DNA of 64,000 nucleotides, from NCBI RefSeq assembly GCF_947489755.1, contig NZ_CANLFB010000003.1, positions 62,001 through 126,000 on the forward strand, written 5' to 3'. The notes under the pieces were generated by a model. That model saw nothing but the letters and a program-made list of their open reading frames with translations. It had not been told where the DNA came from and did not search any database. The stretch comes from an uncultured Psychromonas sp. Its GTDB lineage: Bacteria; Pseudomonadota; Gammaproteobacteria; Enterobacterales; Psychromonadaceae. Positions 9,542-19,223 of this stretch are shown here, one piece after another (positions within the stretch are counted from its first letter, which is position 1; the number at the start of each line of letters is the position of its first letter). Both the position numbers and the translations under genes were made by a program.

Positions 9542-11242
9542 CTAAATTTCAAATATAAGTTTTATTTCTGTGCCGACGGGTAAGTTTTTGATTTCTAAAA
9601 TACCATTGAGCTCATTTGCTCTTTGGTTCATGATTTCTATCCCATAATGATTATCTTTGCCTGGTTTTTCTTCTATTCCGACACCATCATCACAAATAGT
9701 AATGATAACCTTTTGTGTAGCAAGTTTTTGGTCGATAACCACACAATTAATAACAATGTTGTCACAATTTGCATGTTTCATCGCATTTATTATCGCTTCT
9801 CTTATTATTTGTAATAAATGTATATGTTGATTGGCATGGGTTTGGAAGTTGGATTCAAATAATCCTAATTGGATTTTTGCAGCTGTTTGTTTCTGTAATT
9901 GAGAGGTCATAATTAACACCGCTTCTTTAAAATCAGAAACACTGATATTTAACCTGAAAGTAGAAAGTAATGATCGAAGTTGCACATAAGCATCGGTAAC
10001 CGCTTCTTTAATATTACTGACTGAGCTTTTAACTTGTTCACTGTCTGCATTTGAGTCAATTTGACGATTTAATACCGTACATTGTATTTTAAGGAATGAA
10101 AGTGCTTGTGCAATAGAATCATGAAGTTCGCGAGCAATAACACCACGCTCATCCATTAATAATAATTTCTGTTCTTGTAAGCTGTATTCTTCTTGGTATA
10201 AAGCCCGGGCTAACAAACTACTAAAGCTAACAATGATAGAGGTGTTTTCATCCGTTGTGATTGCTTGAATATAGTTTAAATAACCATAAGGTTCGCCATT
10301 AATAATAATAGGGATACGCTTGTTATTTTTATCTTCTGTTGCACAGCCATAGTCACTGTCTATTTGCACACCGTTCACAAGCTCTAAACATAATTTTGTC
10401 AGGTGAGTTTGCTTTGCTAATGCGTTTAAGGCTTCAATAATAATAGGATGGGTTAATTTAACGGTGCTTAGTTTTTGAGAAATAGTGAATAAGAATTGAA
10501 TGCTTTCATTGGCACTTTCTAATTCGGTTTTTTTATCGAATACTTTCTTTTGCATTGCCGCAATTAAAGATTCAAGTTCTGCTGACATGCTTTTTAAACC
10601 AGTTGAAACCACGCCAATTTCGTTTGAGTGATCTAAAAATTCGACATTAAAATGATGGTTAGAAATTGACAGTACATTTTCTTCTAATTGATTAAGCGGC
10701 GTGACGATGTATCGTCTGCAATAAACTAATAGAAATAATGAAATAAGTAATATAAATAAAAATACAACTATTTGAGAGATGAAGATAACCGACGCTTCCT
10801 TTTCTAATAGAAGGTCATACTGTTTTACCGTCAAAATAATGTTATCGACTAAATTTGCTAGCTGTGTATCCAGTTCAGCATCTGAAAGTTCACTGAATTT
10901 TTCTTGTAGTGCTGATAATTTAAATTTTAGTTCTGTGTTTGCTGAGTAGATATGAGTGACATCAAAAAACTTTCTTTCGAGTAATTTATTTGCAAGCAGT
11001 GGTGAGAACTTATTAAAAGAAGTAACGATGTCATCGCGATCGACTTTTTTCATATTGATGAAGTTTTGGGCCTCGTTTTTGAGAACAACTAAATTTTTAA
11101 TGGCTTCTCTATTAATATTTTGACTGTGCGTTGTCGTAAGAAAAATAAAAATATGAGACCCTGATATGATTAATATCAGTAAAGCGATCGTTGTAATCAC
11201 CTTCGTAATAGAAAGTGAATGAAATAGTAGATTAATCTTCAT
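9542..11242 (-). CDS. narQ: NarX/NarQ-family sensor histidine kinase
   Basis: A 566-residue membrane kinase with TM segments near 15-33 and 155-178, a periplasmic four-helix-type domain between them, HAMP, a GAF-like linker, a HisKA_3 helix with phosphoacceptor His near 374 (ARELHDSIAQALSFLKIQ), and HATPase motifs HLLQIIREAIINAMKHAN and DDGVGI. The cytoplasmic half follows E. coli NarQ closely. The odd point is the periplasmic P-box: where NarQ has AGSLRMQSYRL, this protein reads REAIKNLVVLK, so the nitrate-contacting Arg is not recognisable. It is upstream of narP with a 107-bp gap. The symbol is by family and context; nitrate sensing is not demonstrated by the sequence. Confidence 0.8.
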   Translation of the reverse strand: MKINLLFHSLSITKVITTIALLILIISGSHIFIFLTTTHSQNINREAIKNLVVLKNEAQNFINMKKVDRDDIVTSFNKFSPLLANKLLERKFFDVTHIYSANTELKFKLSALQEKFSELSDAELDTQLANLVDNIILTVKQYDLLLEKEASVIFISQIVVFLFILLISLFLLVYCRRYIVTPLNQLEENVLSISNHHFNVEFLDHSNEIGVVSTGLKSMSAELESLIAAMQKKVFDKKTELESANESIQFLFTISQKLSTVKLTHPIIIEALNALAKQTHLTKLCLELVNGVQIDSDYGCATEDKNNKRIPIIINGEPYGYLNYIQAITTDENTSIIVSFSSLLARALYQEEYSLQEQKLLLMDERGVIARELHDSIAQALSFLKIQCTVLNRQIDSNADSEQVKSSVSNIKEAVTDAYVQLRSLLSTFRLNISVSDFKEAVLIMTSQLQKQTAAKIQLGLFESNFQTHANQHIHLLQIIREAIINAMKHANCDNIVINCVVIDQKLATQKVIITICDDGVGIEEKPGKDNHYGIEIMNQRANELNGILEIKNLPVGTEIKLIFEI

Positions 11243-11330
11243 ACATAGTTAAGACATAGTTAAAAATTGTAGGTAACATGTTGATCGAGTTTCCGTTATT
11301 AAAGGAGGCTTACGTCATTTATATTTAATT

Positions 11331-11458
11331 TAGCTCCGAGCTCATATCGCTAACTTTAACATATTTTTTTAAATATGCGATATAAGCCGCTTAACTGATA
11401 AATGGTTAAGAAGGGTAAACTTAGAAATGGGTTTGCCTCCCGTGTTTGGAAAGGAACT
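11331..11458 (+). promoter_or_regulatory. Moco riboswitch in the moaA leader
   Basis: The 3' half matches the E. coli moaA Moco RNA as I remember it. A seven-base stem GGTAAAC/GTTTGCC (11414-11420, 11431-11437) closes a loop containing AGAAATG, followed by GCCTCCCGT and TTGGAAAGGA. Upstream are an ATATCGC/GCGATAT stem (about 11344-11383) and a CTTAAC/GTTAAG stem (about 11390-11410). The terminal GGAAAGGA contains the moaA ribosome site, so ligand binding could hide it and lower MoaA synthesis when cofactor is abundant. Ends are approximate. Confidence 0.88.
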
Positions 11459-11462
11459 GACC

Positions 11463-12440
11463 ATGCAACTAATTGATAAGTATCATCGAAAGTTTGAATA
11501 CTTACGTTTGTCGATTACCGATGAATGTAATTTCAAATGTAATTATTGTTTACCTGATGGCTACCAGCGTACTCATCAAAAGCAATTTTTATCTCAAAAT
11601 GAAATCAAAAATCTAATTGATGCTTTTGCAGAATTAGGCACTAGTAAAGTTAGAATTACAGGAGGGGAGCCTAGCTTACGCAAAGACTTCCCGAATATTA
11701 TCGAACAGATAGCCGATACTGACGGTATTAAAAAAGTAGTAACGACGACTAACGGATTTAATTTAAGTAAACATGCTGAAGATTGGTTTGAAGCAGGTTT
11801 AAGTGCAATTAACGTGAGTATAGATAGTTTAGATGCCAATACTTTTAACCTAATTACGGGAAAAAATATCTTTCACAAGGTAATGGAAGGTGTTGAAGCC
11901 TGTATTGCTGCTGGTTTTGAACAAGTCAAAGTGAACAGTGTATTAATGAAAGGGTTGAATGATAACGACCTCAGTACATTTTTAACTTGGATTCAAAAAC
12001 AACCAATACAGCTTAGGTTTATTGAGTTAATGCAGACTGATGATAATGCCGAGTTTTTTAATCGATATCATCTATCTGGTCAAAGTATTAAAGATGTCTT
12101 GCTAAGCCAACAATGGGTTCAAAAAACGCGATATGCTAACGATGGTCCAGCGGAAGTTTTTTCCCATCCTGATTATTTAGGAGAGATCGGTTTAATCATG
12201 CCTTACAGTAAAGATTTCTGTGATAATTGTAATCGATTACGTGTTTCTGCTGTTGGACGTTTACACCTTTGTTTATTTGGTGAAGATGGTGTTGATCTTC
12301 GTCATTTGTTACAAAATAGTGCTGATAAAAACGAATTAAAATCGACAATTTTAGCTGCTTTAAAAGAAAAGAAATCCTCACACTTTCTCGATTTAGGCTT
12401 AACTGGTGGCACTCCTCACTTAGCATCTATTGGCGGTTAG
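11463..12440 (+). CDS. moaA: GTP 3',8-cyclase MoaA (radical SAM)
   Basis: MoaA performs the first step of molybdenum cofactor synthesis, converting GTP to 3',8-cyclo-GTP. The 325-residue protein has the radical-SAM cluster C22-x3-C26-x2-C29, the SAM-binding ITGGEPSLRKD, a C-terminal 4Fe-4S cluster (FCDNCNRLR plus a downstream Cys in LHLCLFG), and the catalytic C-terminal GG. I chose ATG 11463, eight bases after AAGGA. An upstream in-frame ATG at 11427 falls inside the riboswitch stem and is unlikely. It is separated from moaBCDE by the nap operon and has its own regulation. Confidence 0.96.
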   Translation: MQLIDKYHRKFEYLRLSITDECNFKCNYCLPDGYQRTHQKQFLSQNEIKNLIDAFAELGTSKVRITGGEPSLRKDFPNIIEQIADTDGIKKVVTTTNGFNLSKHAEDWFEAGLSAINVSIDSLDANTFNLITGKNIFHKVMEGVEACIAAGFEQVKVNSVLMKGLNDNDLSTFLTWIQKQPIQLRFIELMQTDDNAEFFNRYHLSGQSIKDVLLSQQWVQKTRYANDGPAEVFSHPDYLGEIGLIMPYSKDFCDNCNRLRVSAVGRLHLCLFGEDGVDLRHLLQNSADKNELKSTILAALKEKKSSHFLDLGLTGGTPHLASIGG

Positions 12441-12459
12441 TTACTCATTTGTTTATAAT

Positions 12460-12479
12460 TTCTCCGCTTTTGCGGAGAA
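12460..12479 (+). terminator. Hairpin after moaA
   Basis: TTCTCCGC (12460-12467) pairs with GCGGAGAA (12472-12479) around TTTT, 19 bp after the moaA stop. The T tract is weak, so it may be a terminator or a 3'-end stabilising hairpin. Confidence 0.55.
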
Positions 12480-12504
12480 TGTCTAAATAGCTCATAAATT
12501 CAGT

Positions 12505-12548
12505 TGATCCAAATCAAGCAACATTCAATCTATCTCACTTCTTAAAAT
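12505..12548 (+). promoter_or_regulatory. FNR-type class II promoter of napF
   Basis: A perfect FNR box, TTGAT-CCAA-ATCAA, lies at 12505-12518. TAAAAT at 12543-12548 is a good -10 hexamer. With a start near 12554, the FNR box is centred close to -42, the class II activation position. This predicts anaerobic induction of napFDABC, with a leader of about 54 bases before napF. Confidence 0.8.
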
Positions 12549-12607
12549 AGTTCTGCTACAGTTACACTTATCTTATTTTACATTAAATTAACATATATTT
12601 TATACCT

Positions 12608-13084
12608 ATGGTTGATATACAAAAACGCAATTTATTTCGCCGAAAATCAGACCTCATTATTAATAATTTAATGCCGTGGATTGATGACCAACAGCAATTT
12701 TTTGATAGCTGTACTCAATGCGAAAGCTGCGTAACAAGTTGCCCTGAAAATATTATCCTAAAAGGCGATGGTGGTTTCCCTGTGATTGATTTTTCATTGG
12801 GAGAGTGCACCTTTTGTGGCAAATGTGCTGAAAGTTGTCAGGAGGATATTTTTACACCAATAACAGAGCAAGCTTGGCATAAAAAAGCCGTGATCAGCGA
12901 TGCCTGTTTAGCACTTGAAAATGTGTATTGCAGAAGTTGTGGGGAAAGTTGTCCTGAGGAAGCGTTACATTTTCAAATTGGCATTAATGCGGTTCCAGAA
13001 ATTGATTTAGAAAAATGTAATGGTTGCGGCGCATGCTTTTCACCTTGCCCAACAAGTGCCATTAATATTGAACAAAGTAAATGA
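12608..13084 (+). CDS. napF: Ferredoxin-type protein NapF
   Basis: NapF is a cytoplasmic Fe-S protein thought to help load NapA with its cluster or cofactor before export. The 158-residue sequence opens like NapF (MVDIQKRNLFRRKSD) and carries several CxxCxxxC-type clusters: CTQCESCVTSCP, CTFCGKCAESC, CRSCGESCP and CNGCGACFSPCP. The start has no clear Shine-Dalgarno, although the N-terminus fits the family. It is first in napFDABC behind the FNR-type promoter. Confidence 0.92.
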   Translation: MVDIQKRNLFRRKSDLIINNLMPWIDDQQQFFDSCTQCESCVTSCPENIILKGDGGFPVIDFSLGECTFCGKCAESCQEDIFTPITEQAWHKKAVISDACLALENVYCRSCGESCPEEALHFQIGINAVPEIDLEKCNGCGACFSPCPTSAINIEQSK

Positions 13085-13155
13085 TGCAGTTAAATGATGA
13101 GAATAGACACAGTAAGTCAAGTCAGAGAAGGGTGGAGAGTTAATGAGGAAAGTAA

Positions 13156-13431
13156 ATGAGAACAGATGAATTGCATATATCAAGCTTAATTGTTCATGTT
13201 AAGCCTGAAAATATATCAAACCTTACAACTTGCATTGAAGCGTCACAACAAGCGGAATTGGTTACGGTCACTGAAAAAGGTAAAGCCATTGTAGTAATAG
13301 AAGCTGCAAACCAACGAGAAATAATGAAGTGTATTGACAATATTAACGACATAGACGGCGTTGTACATACCAGTCTTGTTTACCATGAGTTTGAACAATC
13401 TACGCAAAATAACAGCGAGGAAGCACAATGA
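13156..13431 (+). CDS. napD: NapA maturation chaperone NapD
   Basis: NapD binds the Tat signal of NapA and delays export until the cofactor is inserted. The 91-residue protein begins with the family HISSLIVHV pattern and has the ferredoxin-fold length. GAGGAA lies eight bases before ATG 13156. Its last codons overlap napA (ATG 13428 within the end of napD), typical of translational coupling. The 71-bp gap from napF contains no visible element. Confidence 0.93.
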   Translation: MRTDELHISSLIVHVKPENISNLTTCIEASQQAELVTVTEKGKAIVVIEAANQREIMKCIDNINDIDGVVHTSLVYHEFEQSTQNNSEEAQ

Positions 13432-15923
13432 ATTTTACCAGACGTGATTTTATGAAAGCACAAGCAGTAGCTGCAGCCGCAACGGCTGCGGGTATTGCAT
13501 TACCTGTCTCTGCAAGCAATCTTATTGCTAGCAAAGATGCCACTAAAATTAAATGGGATAAAGCGCCATGTCGCTTTTGTGGTACAGGTTGTGGTGTGTT
13601 AGTTGGAACACAAAATGGCAAAGTAGTTGCTACACAGGGTGATCCTGAAGCGCCTGTTAATAAAGGGCTTAACTGTGTAAAAGGCTATTTTCTTTCTAAA
13701 ATAATGTACGGTAAAGATCGCTTAACAACGCCGTTATTACGTATGACAAATGGGGTTTATGATAAAGAAGGTGAGTTTGAGCCTATCTCTTGGGATGCCG
13801 CCTTTGACATCATGGCTGATAAATTTAAAGCCGCTCTGAAAAAAACAGGACCCACCTCTGTAGGAATGTTTGGTTCGGGTCAATGGACAGTGATGGAAGG
13901 CTATGCCGCGAGTAAATTAATGAAAGCGGGTTTTCGTAGTAATAACCTAGATCCTAACGCACGTCACTGTATGGCTTCAGCTGTCGGTGGTTTTATGCGT
14001 ACTTTTGGTATTGATGAACCAATGGGTTGTTATGATGATCTTGAAAATGCAGATGCCTTTGTATTATGGGGATCAAACATGGCAGAGATGCATCCTATTT
14101 TATGGTCGCGTTTAACTGATCGTCGTTTAAGCAGTCCTGATGTGAGTGTGCATGTATTATCAACCTATACGCATCGTTCTTTTGAGCTTGCCGATAACGG
14201 AATGATTTTCACACCTCAAACTGATTTAGCGATATTAAACTTTATCGCCAATTACATTATTCAAAATGATGCGGTTGATAAAGACTTTGTCAATAAACAC
14301 ATTAATTTCCGTAAAGGTACGACTGATATTGGTTATGGCTTACGTCCTACTAATCCTTTACAAGCGGCAGCTAAAAACCCTGATTCAGGTGCTTCAACGC
14401 CAATGTCATTTGAAGAGTTTGCTGACTATGTTTCTGAATTTGATGTTGAGTATGCAGAAAGAATGTCAGGCGTACCGGCTGATAAATTAATTCGACTTGC
14501 CAAAATATACGCCGATCCAAAAATCAAAGTAACATCATACTGGACCATGGGCTTTAACCAACATACTCGTGGCGTATGGGCTAATAATTTAATGTACAAC
14601 GTGCATTTATTAACAGGCAAGATATCAAAACCAGGTTCAGGTCCGTTCTCTTTAACGGGTCAACCATCTGCTTGTGGTACTGCTCGTGAAGTGGGCACGT
14701 TCTCACATCGTTTACCTGCAGACTTAGTCGTTAACAACCCTAAGCATCGTGCTATCGCTGAAAAGCTATGGAAGTTACCTGAAGGCACTATTCCTGCTAA
14801 ACCTGGATATCATGCGGTGTTACAAAATCGTATGTTAAAAGATGGCAAATTGAATGCTTACTGGGTGATGTGTAATAACAATGTGCAAGCGGCTGCTAAT
14901 ATTAATGAAGAAGTTATTCCGGGTTACAGAAATCCAGATAATTTTATTGTGGTATCAGACCCTTATCCTACCGTTACTGCGCAACTAGGTGATCTTATTT
15001 TGCCGACGGCAATGTGGGTAGAAAAAGAGGGGGCTTATGGTAATGCTGAACGCCGTACTCAAGCTTGGCATCAACAAGTTAAAGCGCCAGAAGGTGCACA
15101 GTCTGATTTATGGCAAATGATGGAGTTTGCTAAACGATTCAAGATTGAAGAAGTTTGGAGCGAAGATTTGATCGCTAAAATGCCAGAAGTTAAAGGCAAA
15201 ACCATGTACGACGTACTGTATCGAAATGGCAATGTTGATGCATTTAGCTTAGATGAAATCAAAGATGATCAACTAAATGATGATGCGCGTCATTTTGGCT
15301 TTTACGTTCATAAAGGTTTATTCGAAGAGTATGCAAGTTTTGGTCGTGGTCATGGTCATGATCTCGCACCTTATGATAGATATCATGAAGAACGTGGCTT
15401 ACGTTGGCCTGTGGTGAACGGTAAAGAAACACAATGGCGTTTCAGAGAAGGTTCTGACCCTTATGTAGAAAAAGGAACTGGTTACCAGTTTTATGGGCAT
15501 GCAGATAAAAAAGCGGTTATTTTTGCTTTACCTTACGAGCCACCTGCAGAGTCTCCAGATGAAGAATATGACTTATGGTTAAGCACTGGACGTGTACTTG
15601 AGCATTGGCATTCAGGCTCGATGACAAGACGTGTGCCTGAATTGTATAAAGCATTTCCAGATGCAGTGGTATTTATGCATCCTGATGATGCACAACAACG
15701 TGGCTTACGTCGCGGGGATCAAATTGTGATGGCGTCAAGACGCGGTGAGCTAACGTCTCGTGTTGAAACGCGTGGTCGTAACCGTCCGCCTAAAGGCTTA
15801 GTGTTTATGCCTTGGTTTGATGCAAAGCAGTTAGTCAATAAGATAACGCTGGATGCAACTGATCCATTGTCAAAACAAACTGACTATAAAAAATGTGCCG
15901 TTAAAATCACTAAAAAAGCCTAA
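13428..15923 (+). CDS. napA: Periplasmic nitrate reductase catalytic subunit NapA
   Basis: NapA reduces nitrate to nitrite in the periplasm using a Mo-bis-MGD centre and one 4Fe-4S cluster. The 831-residue protein has a Tat signal with twin arginines R5-R6 (TRRDFMK), the cluster cysteines C48, C51, C55 and C83, and the molybdenum-ligand cysteine near 181 in ARHCMASAV. The C-terminal cofactor-binding fold includes [18 protein letters not shown]. Length is that of E. coli NapA (828). The gene is intact and central in napFDABC. Confidence 0.98.
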   Translation: MNFTRRDFMKAQAVAAAATAAGIALPVSASNLIASKDATKIKWDKAPCRFCGTGCGVLVGTQNGKVVATQGDPEAPVNKGLNCVKGYFLSKIMYGKDRLTTPLLRMTNGVYDKEGEFEPISWDAAFDIMADKFKAALKKTGPTSVGMFGSGQWTVMEGYAASKLMKAGFRSNNLDPNARHCMASAVGGFMRTFGIDEPMGCYDDLENADAFVLWGSNMAEMHPILWSRLTDRRLSSPDVSVHVLSTYTHRSFELADNGMIFTPQTDLAILNFIANYIIQNDAVDKDFVNKHINFRKGTTDIGYGLRPTNPLQAAAKNPDSGASTPMSFEEFADYVSEFDVEYAERMSGVPADKLIRLAKIYADPKIKVTSYWTMGFNQHTRGVWANNLMYNVHLLTGKISKPGSGPFSLTGQPSACGTAREVGTFSHRLPADLVVNNPKHRAIAEKLWKLPEGTIPAKPGYHAVLQNRMLKDGKLNAYWVMCNNNVQAAANINEEVIPGYRNPDNFIVVSDPYPTVTAQLGDLILPTAMWVEKEGAYGNAERRTQAWHQQVKAPEGAQSDLWQMMEFAKRFKIEEVWSEDLIAKMPEVKGKTMYDVLYRNGNVDAFSLDEIKDDQLNDDARHFGFYVHKGLFEEYASFGRGHGHDLAPYDRYHEERGLRWPVVNGKETQWRFREGSDPYVEKGTGYQFYGHADKKAVIFALPYEPPAESPDEEYDLWLSTGRVLEHWHSGSMTRRVPELYKAFPDAVVFMHPDDAQQRGLRRGDQIVMASRRGELTSRVETRGRNRPPKGLVFMPWFDAKQLVNKITLDATDPLSKQTDYKKCAVKITKKA

Positions 15924-16041
15924 TTAAATGCGGTATTTATAATGCCGCTTAATTATATGATTGAGCACTTATTTAAATTTAGCGCACTTTGTTACAACGG
16001 ATAACTTATTCATATCAGTTGTAACAAAATGGAGAAAGAGT

Positions 16042-16509
16042 ATGAAAAAAATATTAACAGCGATCTTCACTGCCTCTGTCATCGCATTTTCTTCGCCTGC
16101 TGTGTTTAGCACAGAAGAAGTTGTTTTAACTAATAATGGTGGCGTACCCTCATTACGTAGTTTAGTTGAAGTTTCAGATGTGAATAAAGCAGAAGCCTTA
16201 AAGAAAGTACCACGTGAGCAACACTTGATTGACCGAAATTATGTGCAACAGCCGCCTTTAATTCCTCACTCTATACGAGGTTATCAGGTGAATTTAAACG
16301 CGAATAAATGTTTGTCATGCCATAGCTTTAAAAATGCCGGTGCGATGGGTGCAACGAAAGTAAGCGTCACGCACTTTATTACACGTGAAGGTACCACATT
16401 GTCAGATGTGTCGCCTCGTCGTTACTTCTGCTTACAGTGTCACGTAACGCAGGCAGATGCTAAGCCGTTAGTAGATAATACATTTATCCCGGTTGATTCA
16501 TTACGCTAA
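16042..16509 (+). CDS. napB: Periplasmic diheme cytochrome c NapB
   Basis: NapB passes electrons from NapC to NapA. The 155-residue precursor has a Sec signal (MKKILTAIFTASVIAFSSPA) and two c-type heme sites, CLSCH near 90 and CLQCH near 130, plus the NapB segment LIPHSIRGYQVN. I chose ATG 16042, just after GGAGAAAGAG; an open frame continues upstream to a TTG at 15961 but that extension is not signal-like. The napA-napB gap is 118 bp. Confidence 0.95.
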   Translation: MKKILTAIFTASVIAFSSPAVFSTEEVVLTNNGGVPSLRSLVEVSDVNKAEALKKVPREQHLIDRNYVQQPPLIPHSIRGYQVNLNANKCLSCHSFKNAGAMGATKVSVTHFITREGTTLSDVSPRRYFCLQCHVTQADAKPLVDNTFIPVDSLR

Positions 16510-16524
16510 GCAGGAGCACAAAAT

Positions 16525-17103
16525 ATGCTTAAACTATTAAAGCGTTTATGGGTGATCATGAAGTCACCTTCGACAGCCTCGTTTGGCTTTATCCTGGTCA
16601 TTGGTTTTCTAGGAGGCATCATCTTTTGGGGCGGATTTAATACTGGCATGGAGGCGACTAATACAGAAGCCTTTTGTTCAGGTTGTCATGCACCTATCGT
16701 AAAAGAAATTCGTGAAACCATTCACTATTCTAATCGTTCAGGAGTACGTGCTATTTGTTCTGATTGTCATGTGCCACATAAATGGACTGATAAAATTGTA
16801 CGTAAAGTGCAAGCTTCTAAAGAGTTGTTCGCATTTGCAATAGGGACAATCGATACTGATGAGAAATTTAAAGCTCGTCGTGCTCATTTAGCTAACCGTG
16901 AATGGCAGCGAATGAAAGAAAATAATTCACAAGAATGTCGTAACTGTCATCAATTTGAATATATGGATTTCAGTGAACAAGGTAAACGCAGTGTAAGCCA
17001 ACATTCAACAGCGCTTGCCTCTGGCGATAAAACCTGTGTTGACTGCCATAAAGGCATTGCACATCAATTACCTGATATGAAAGGTATTGAAGGCTGGCAG
17101 TAA
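16525..17103 (+). CDS. napC: Membrane-anchored tetraheme cytochrome c NapC
   Basis: NapC oxidises the quinol pool and feeds NapB/NapA. The 192-residue protein has one N-terminal membrane anchor (near 18-40) and four CxxCH sites: CSGCH, CSDCH, CRNCH and CVDCH. It belongs to the NapC/NirT family. It starts 15 bp after napB with AGGAG upstream. No napG or napH is present, so quinol electrons must enter through NapC alone. Confidence 0.95.
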   Translation: MLKLLKRLWVIMKSPSTASFGFILVIGFLGGIIFWGGFNTGMEATNTEAFCSGCHAPIVKEIRETIHYSNRSGVRAICSDCHVPHKWTDKIVRKVQASKELFAFAIGTIDTDEKFKARRAHLANREWQRMKENNSQECRNCHQFEYMDFSEQGKRSVSQHSTALASGDKTCVDCHKGIAHQLPDMKGIEGWQ

Positions 17104-17256
17104 TATGTAACACTCTATTTGGCAATTGAGTAAGGAGTAAATTAAATGTTTATTACTCTCAAAACAATGATTTGCTCAGCTTAAATAAATAGTTGAACAG
17201 ATCAGCAACGTAGTTGTTACAATGGTTTAGATGCTAAAATTGGTGTTCTAATCAAT

Positions 17257-17282
17257 AAAAAGGGGCTTATAGCTCCTTTTTT
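17257..17282 (+). terminator. Terminator of napFDABC
   Basis: AAAAAGGGGCT pairs with AGCTCCTTTTT around a three-base loop (one G-U pair) and runs into Ts. It lies about 150 bp after napC. The remaining stretch to mobA shows no gene. Confidence 0.8.
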
Positions 17283-17425
17283 GTTTATGGTATAAAGCGA
17301 GTTAAACGATGTACAACGTTGATTAAGCTATTTAAGTGAGTTAACTCATTTTCATCGTTGTCAAAAGGGCATTTTAATGTTCCAGTTTAATAACGATACC
17401 GAGTGGGTATAGTTTGATTTTTAGT

Positions 17426-18079
17426 ATGGAAGTGCATGAAAGTGTACGGAAATCATTAGGTGTTGATGTGAGAATTGCAGGTGTTGTTTTAGCGGGTGGA
17501 CAGTCATTACGAATGGGGCGAGATAAAGCGACGCTAACTATTGAACAACAAACTTTATTGGAACGAAGCGTTGACCTATTACATCGCGTTGGGTTCGACG
17601 ATTGCTTTGTAAGTGGACAATATGAAGGCTTTGATTGTATTGCTGATCAACAAACTGACTTAGGCCCAATTGCAGGCATTGCGGCATGTGCTAAGCAGCT
17701 TGATCGTGATTATGACGCAGTGTTTATTATTCCTGTCGACATGCCGTTATTAGCTGAACAAGACTGCCGTTATTTACTACAGTATTTTCTTACATTAAAC
17801 ACAACAAATACTGAGTTATCCCTCTCGCAGGGTGTCTACTATCAGAAAACAACCTTTCCGATGTTGCTCACATTAAACCAAGCGTTGCTAGATTATTTAG
17901 CTGACGTTGTTACGACCACCAATAAAAAACACCGTTCTTTGTATCGTCTACTTGAATCCCTTGATATAAAAGGGTTTAATCAAAAAGAAGAAGACGCATT
18001 TCGATTTGAAAATACGAATACTCCGGAACAATGGCAACACTGCTTAACCCTATTACGGGCGATGCAACAAACAACCTAA
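17426..18079 (+). CDS. mobA: Molybdenum cofactor guanylyltransferase MobA
   Basis: MobA attaches GMP to Mo-molybdopterin, giving the MGD form needed by NapA. The protein has the nucleotide-binding motif VVLAGGQSLRMGRDKA near residues 20-35, GPIAGI, and the metal-binding VDMPLL. I prefer ATG 17426; a TTG at 17414 is also in frame, and neither has a good ribosome site. The family starts much closer to the VLAGG motif, so the true start may be slightly further in (for example a GTG before RIAGVV). It lies between nap and moaBCDE. Confidence 0.92.
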   Translation: MEVHESVRKSLGVDVRIAGVVLAGGQSLRMGRDKATLTIEQQTLLERSVDLLHRVGFDDCFVSGQYEGFDCIADQQTDLGPIAGIAACAKQLDRDYDAVFIIPVDMPLLAEQDCRYLLQYFLTLNTTNTELSLSQGVYYQKTTFPMLLTLNQALLDYLADVVTTTNKKHRSLYRLLESLDIKGFNQKEEDAFRFENTNTPEQWQHCLTLLRAMQQTT

Positions 18080-18105
18080 TCAAAGCCATACCCAATTAAG
18101 CAAAG

Positions 18106-18135
18106 CAATACTAAATAAAGCAATACCAAATAAAG
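18106..18135. repeat. 15-bp tandem duplication before moaB
   Basis: CAATACTAAATAAAG (18106-18120) is followed by CAATACCAAATAAAG, one mismatch apart, with weaker partial copies on both sides. It lies in the mobA-moaB intergenic region. Confidence 0.8.
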
Positions 18136-18213
18136 AAAAGTGATACTAAATAAGTACAAAAAGAATTAAACAATATAATCGTGTATTTTAGAATGAGATC
18201 AACAAGGATTAAT

Positions 18214-18732
18214 ATGAGTCATTTATCAAGCCAAGAATTTACTGCTGCAAAAATTGCAGTGTTAACAGTTTCCGACACGCGTAATGAAACGACTGACACA
18301 TCAGGTGGGTATTTAGTTGAAGCGTTAACGACGGCAGGTCACCAACTAGTCGATAAGACAATTGTCATTGATGACCCGTATAAAATCCGCGCAATTGTGT
18401 CACAGTGGATTGCAGATGAGAAAATTGAAGTTGTGTTAATCACAGGTGGAACTGGTTTTACAGCCCGTGATACAACGCCTGAAGCAGTATCAGTATTATT
18501 TGATAAACAAGTCGAAGGGTTTGGTGAGTTATTCCGCGCTGTTTCTTATCAGGAAATTGGATCTTCAACGATCCAAAGTCGTGCATTAGCGGGTTTTGCT
18601 AACAATACCGTTATTTTTTGTATGCCTGGATCTACTGGTGCTTGTAAAACAGCTTGGACTAAAATAATTGAAGAGCAAATCAACGCTCAACATAAGCCAT
18701 GCAACTTTATGCCGCACCTAGGAGCTAAATAA
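18214..18732 (+). CDS. moaB: Molybdenum cofactor biosynthesis protein B
   Basis: MoaB belongs to the MogA/MoaB fold that adenylylates molybdopterin; its role in E. coli is auxiliary. The 172-residue protein has [19 protein letters not shown] near the N-terminus, [15 protein letters not shown] in the middle, and [17 protein letters not shown] 18214 follows AAGGA (18204-18208), which decides the start over an upstream GTG frame at 18181. The stop shares a base with the moaC start (TAATG), so moaBCDE is coupled. Confidence 0.95.
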   Translation: MSHLSSQEFTAAKIAVLTVSDTRNETTDTSGGYLVEALTTAGHQLVDKTIVIDDPYKIRAIVSQWIADEKIEVVLITGGTGFTARDTTPEAVSVLFDKQVEGFGELFRAVSYQEIGSSTIQSRALAGFANNTVIFCMPGSTGACKTAWTKIIEEQINAQHKPCNFMPHLGAK

Positions 18733-19214
18733 TGTCTGCTACTTTTACCCATATTAACCAAGATGGCAAAGCTAATATGGTTGATGTCACAGCAAAAGAA
18801 GTGACGGTCCGTCAAGCGATTGCTGAAGCCTATGTCGATATGTCCGCAGAAACCTTAGCGTTAATTGTTAATGGTCAACATCATAAAGGTGACGTATTTG
18901 CCACTGCTCGCATTGCAGGCATCATGGCCGCTAAAAAAACATCAGACATTATTCCATTATGCCATCCACTTGCCTTAACTAAAGTCGAAGTGAATATCAC
19001 CGCAGAGCCTGAATACAATAGAGTACGTATTGAAAGTCTCTGTAAGTTATCGGGTAAAACAGGTGTTGAAATGGAAGCATTAACGGCTGCATCGGTCGCG
19101 GCATTAACTATTTATGATATGTGTAAAGCGATTCAAAAAGACATGGTTATTTCCGCTGTGAAGTTGTTAGAAAAAACAGGTGGAAAATCTGGCCACTTCA
19201 AAGCCGCAGAATAG
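18732..19214 (+). CDS. moaC: Cyclic pyranopterin monophosphate synthase MoaC
   Basis: MoaC converts 3',8-cyclo-GTP made by MoaA to cyclic pyranopterin monophosphate. The 160-residue protein shows the family features: [17 protein letters not shown] at the N-terminus, [14 protein letters not shown] near 77-90 with active-site Cys-His, and [20 protein letters not shown]. Length matches E. coli (161). It overlaps moaB by one base and precedes moaD by nine. Confidence 0.97.
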   Translation: MSATFTHINQDGKANMVDVTAKEVTVRQAIAEAYVDMSAETLALIVNGQHHKGDVFATARIAGIMAAKKTSDIIPLCHPLALTKVEVNITAEPEYNRVRIESLCKLSGKTGVEMEALTAASVAALTIYDMCKAIQKDMVISAVKLLEKTGGKSGHFKAAE

Positions 19215-19223
19215 GGTTGTTAA

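Noticed and set aside
11427-11462. Upstream start of moaA at ATG 11427
   Set aside because: The codon lies in the riboswitch stem and the extra 12 residues are not found in MoaA; AAGGA precedes ATG 11463.
12196-12426. Minus-strand frame within moaA
   Set aside because: Shadow of the moaA coding sequence.
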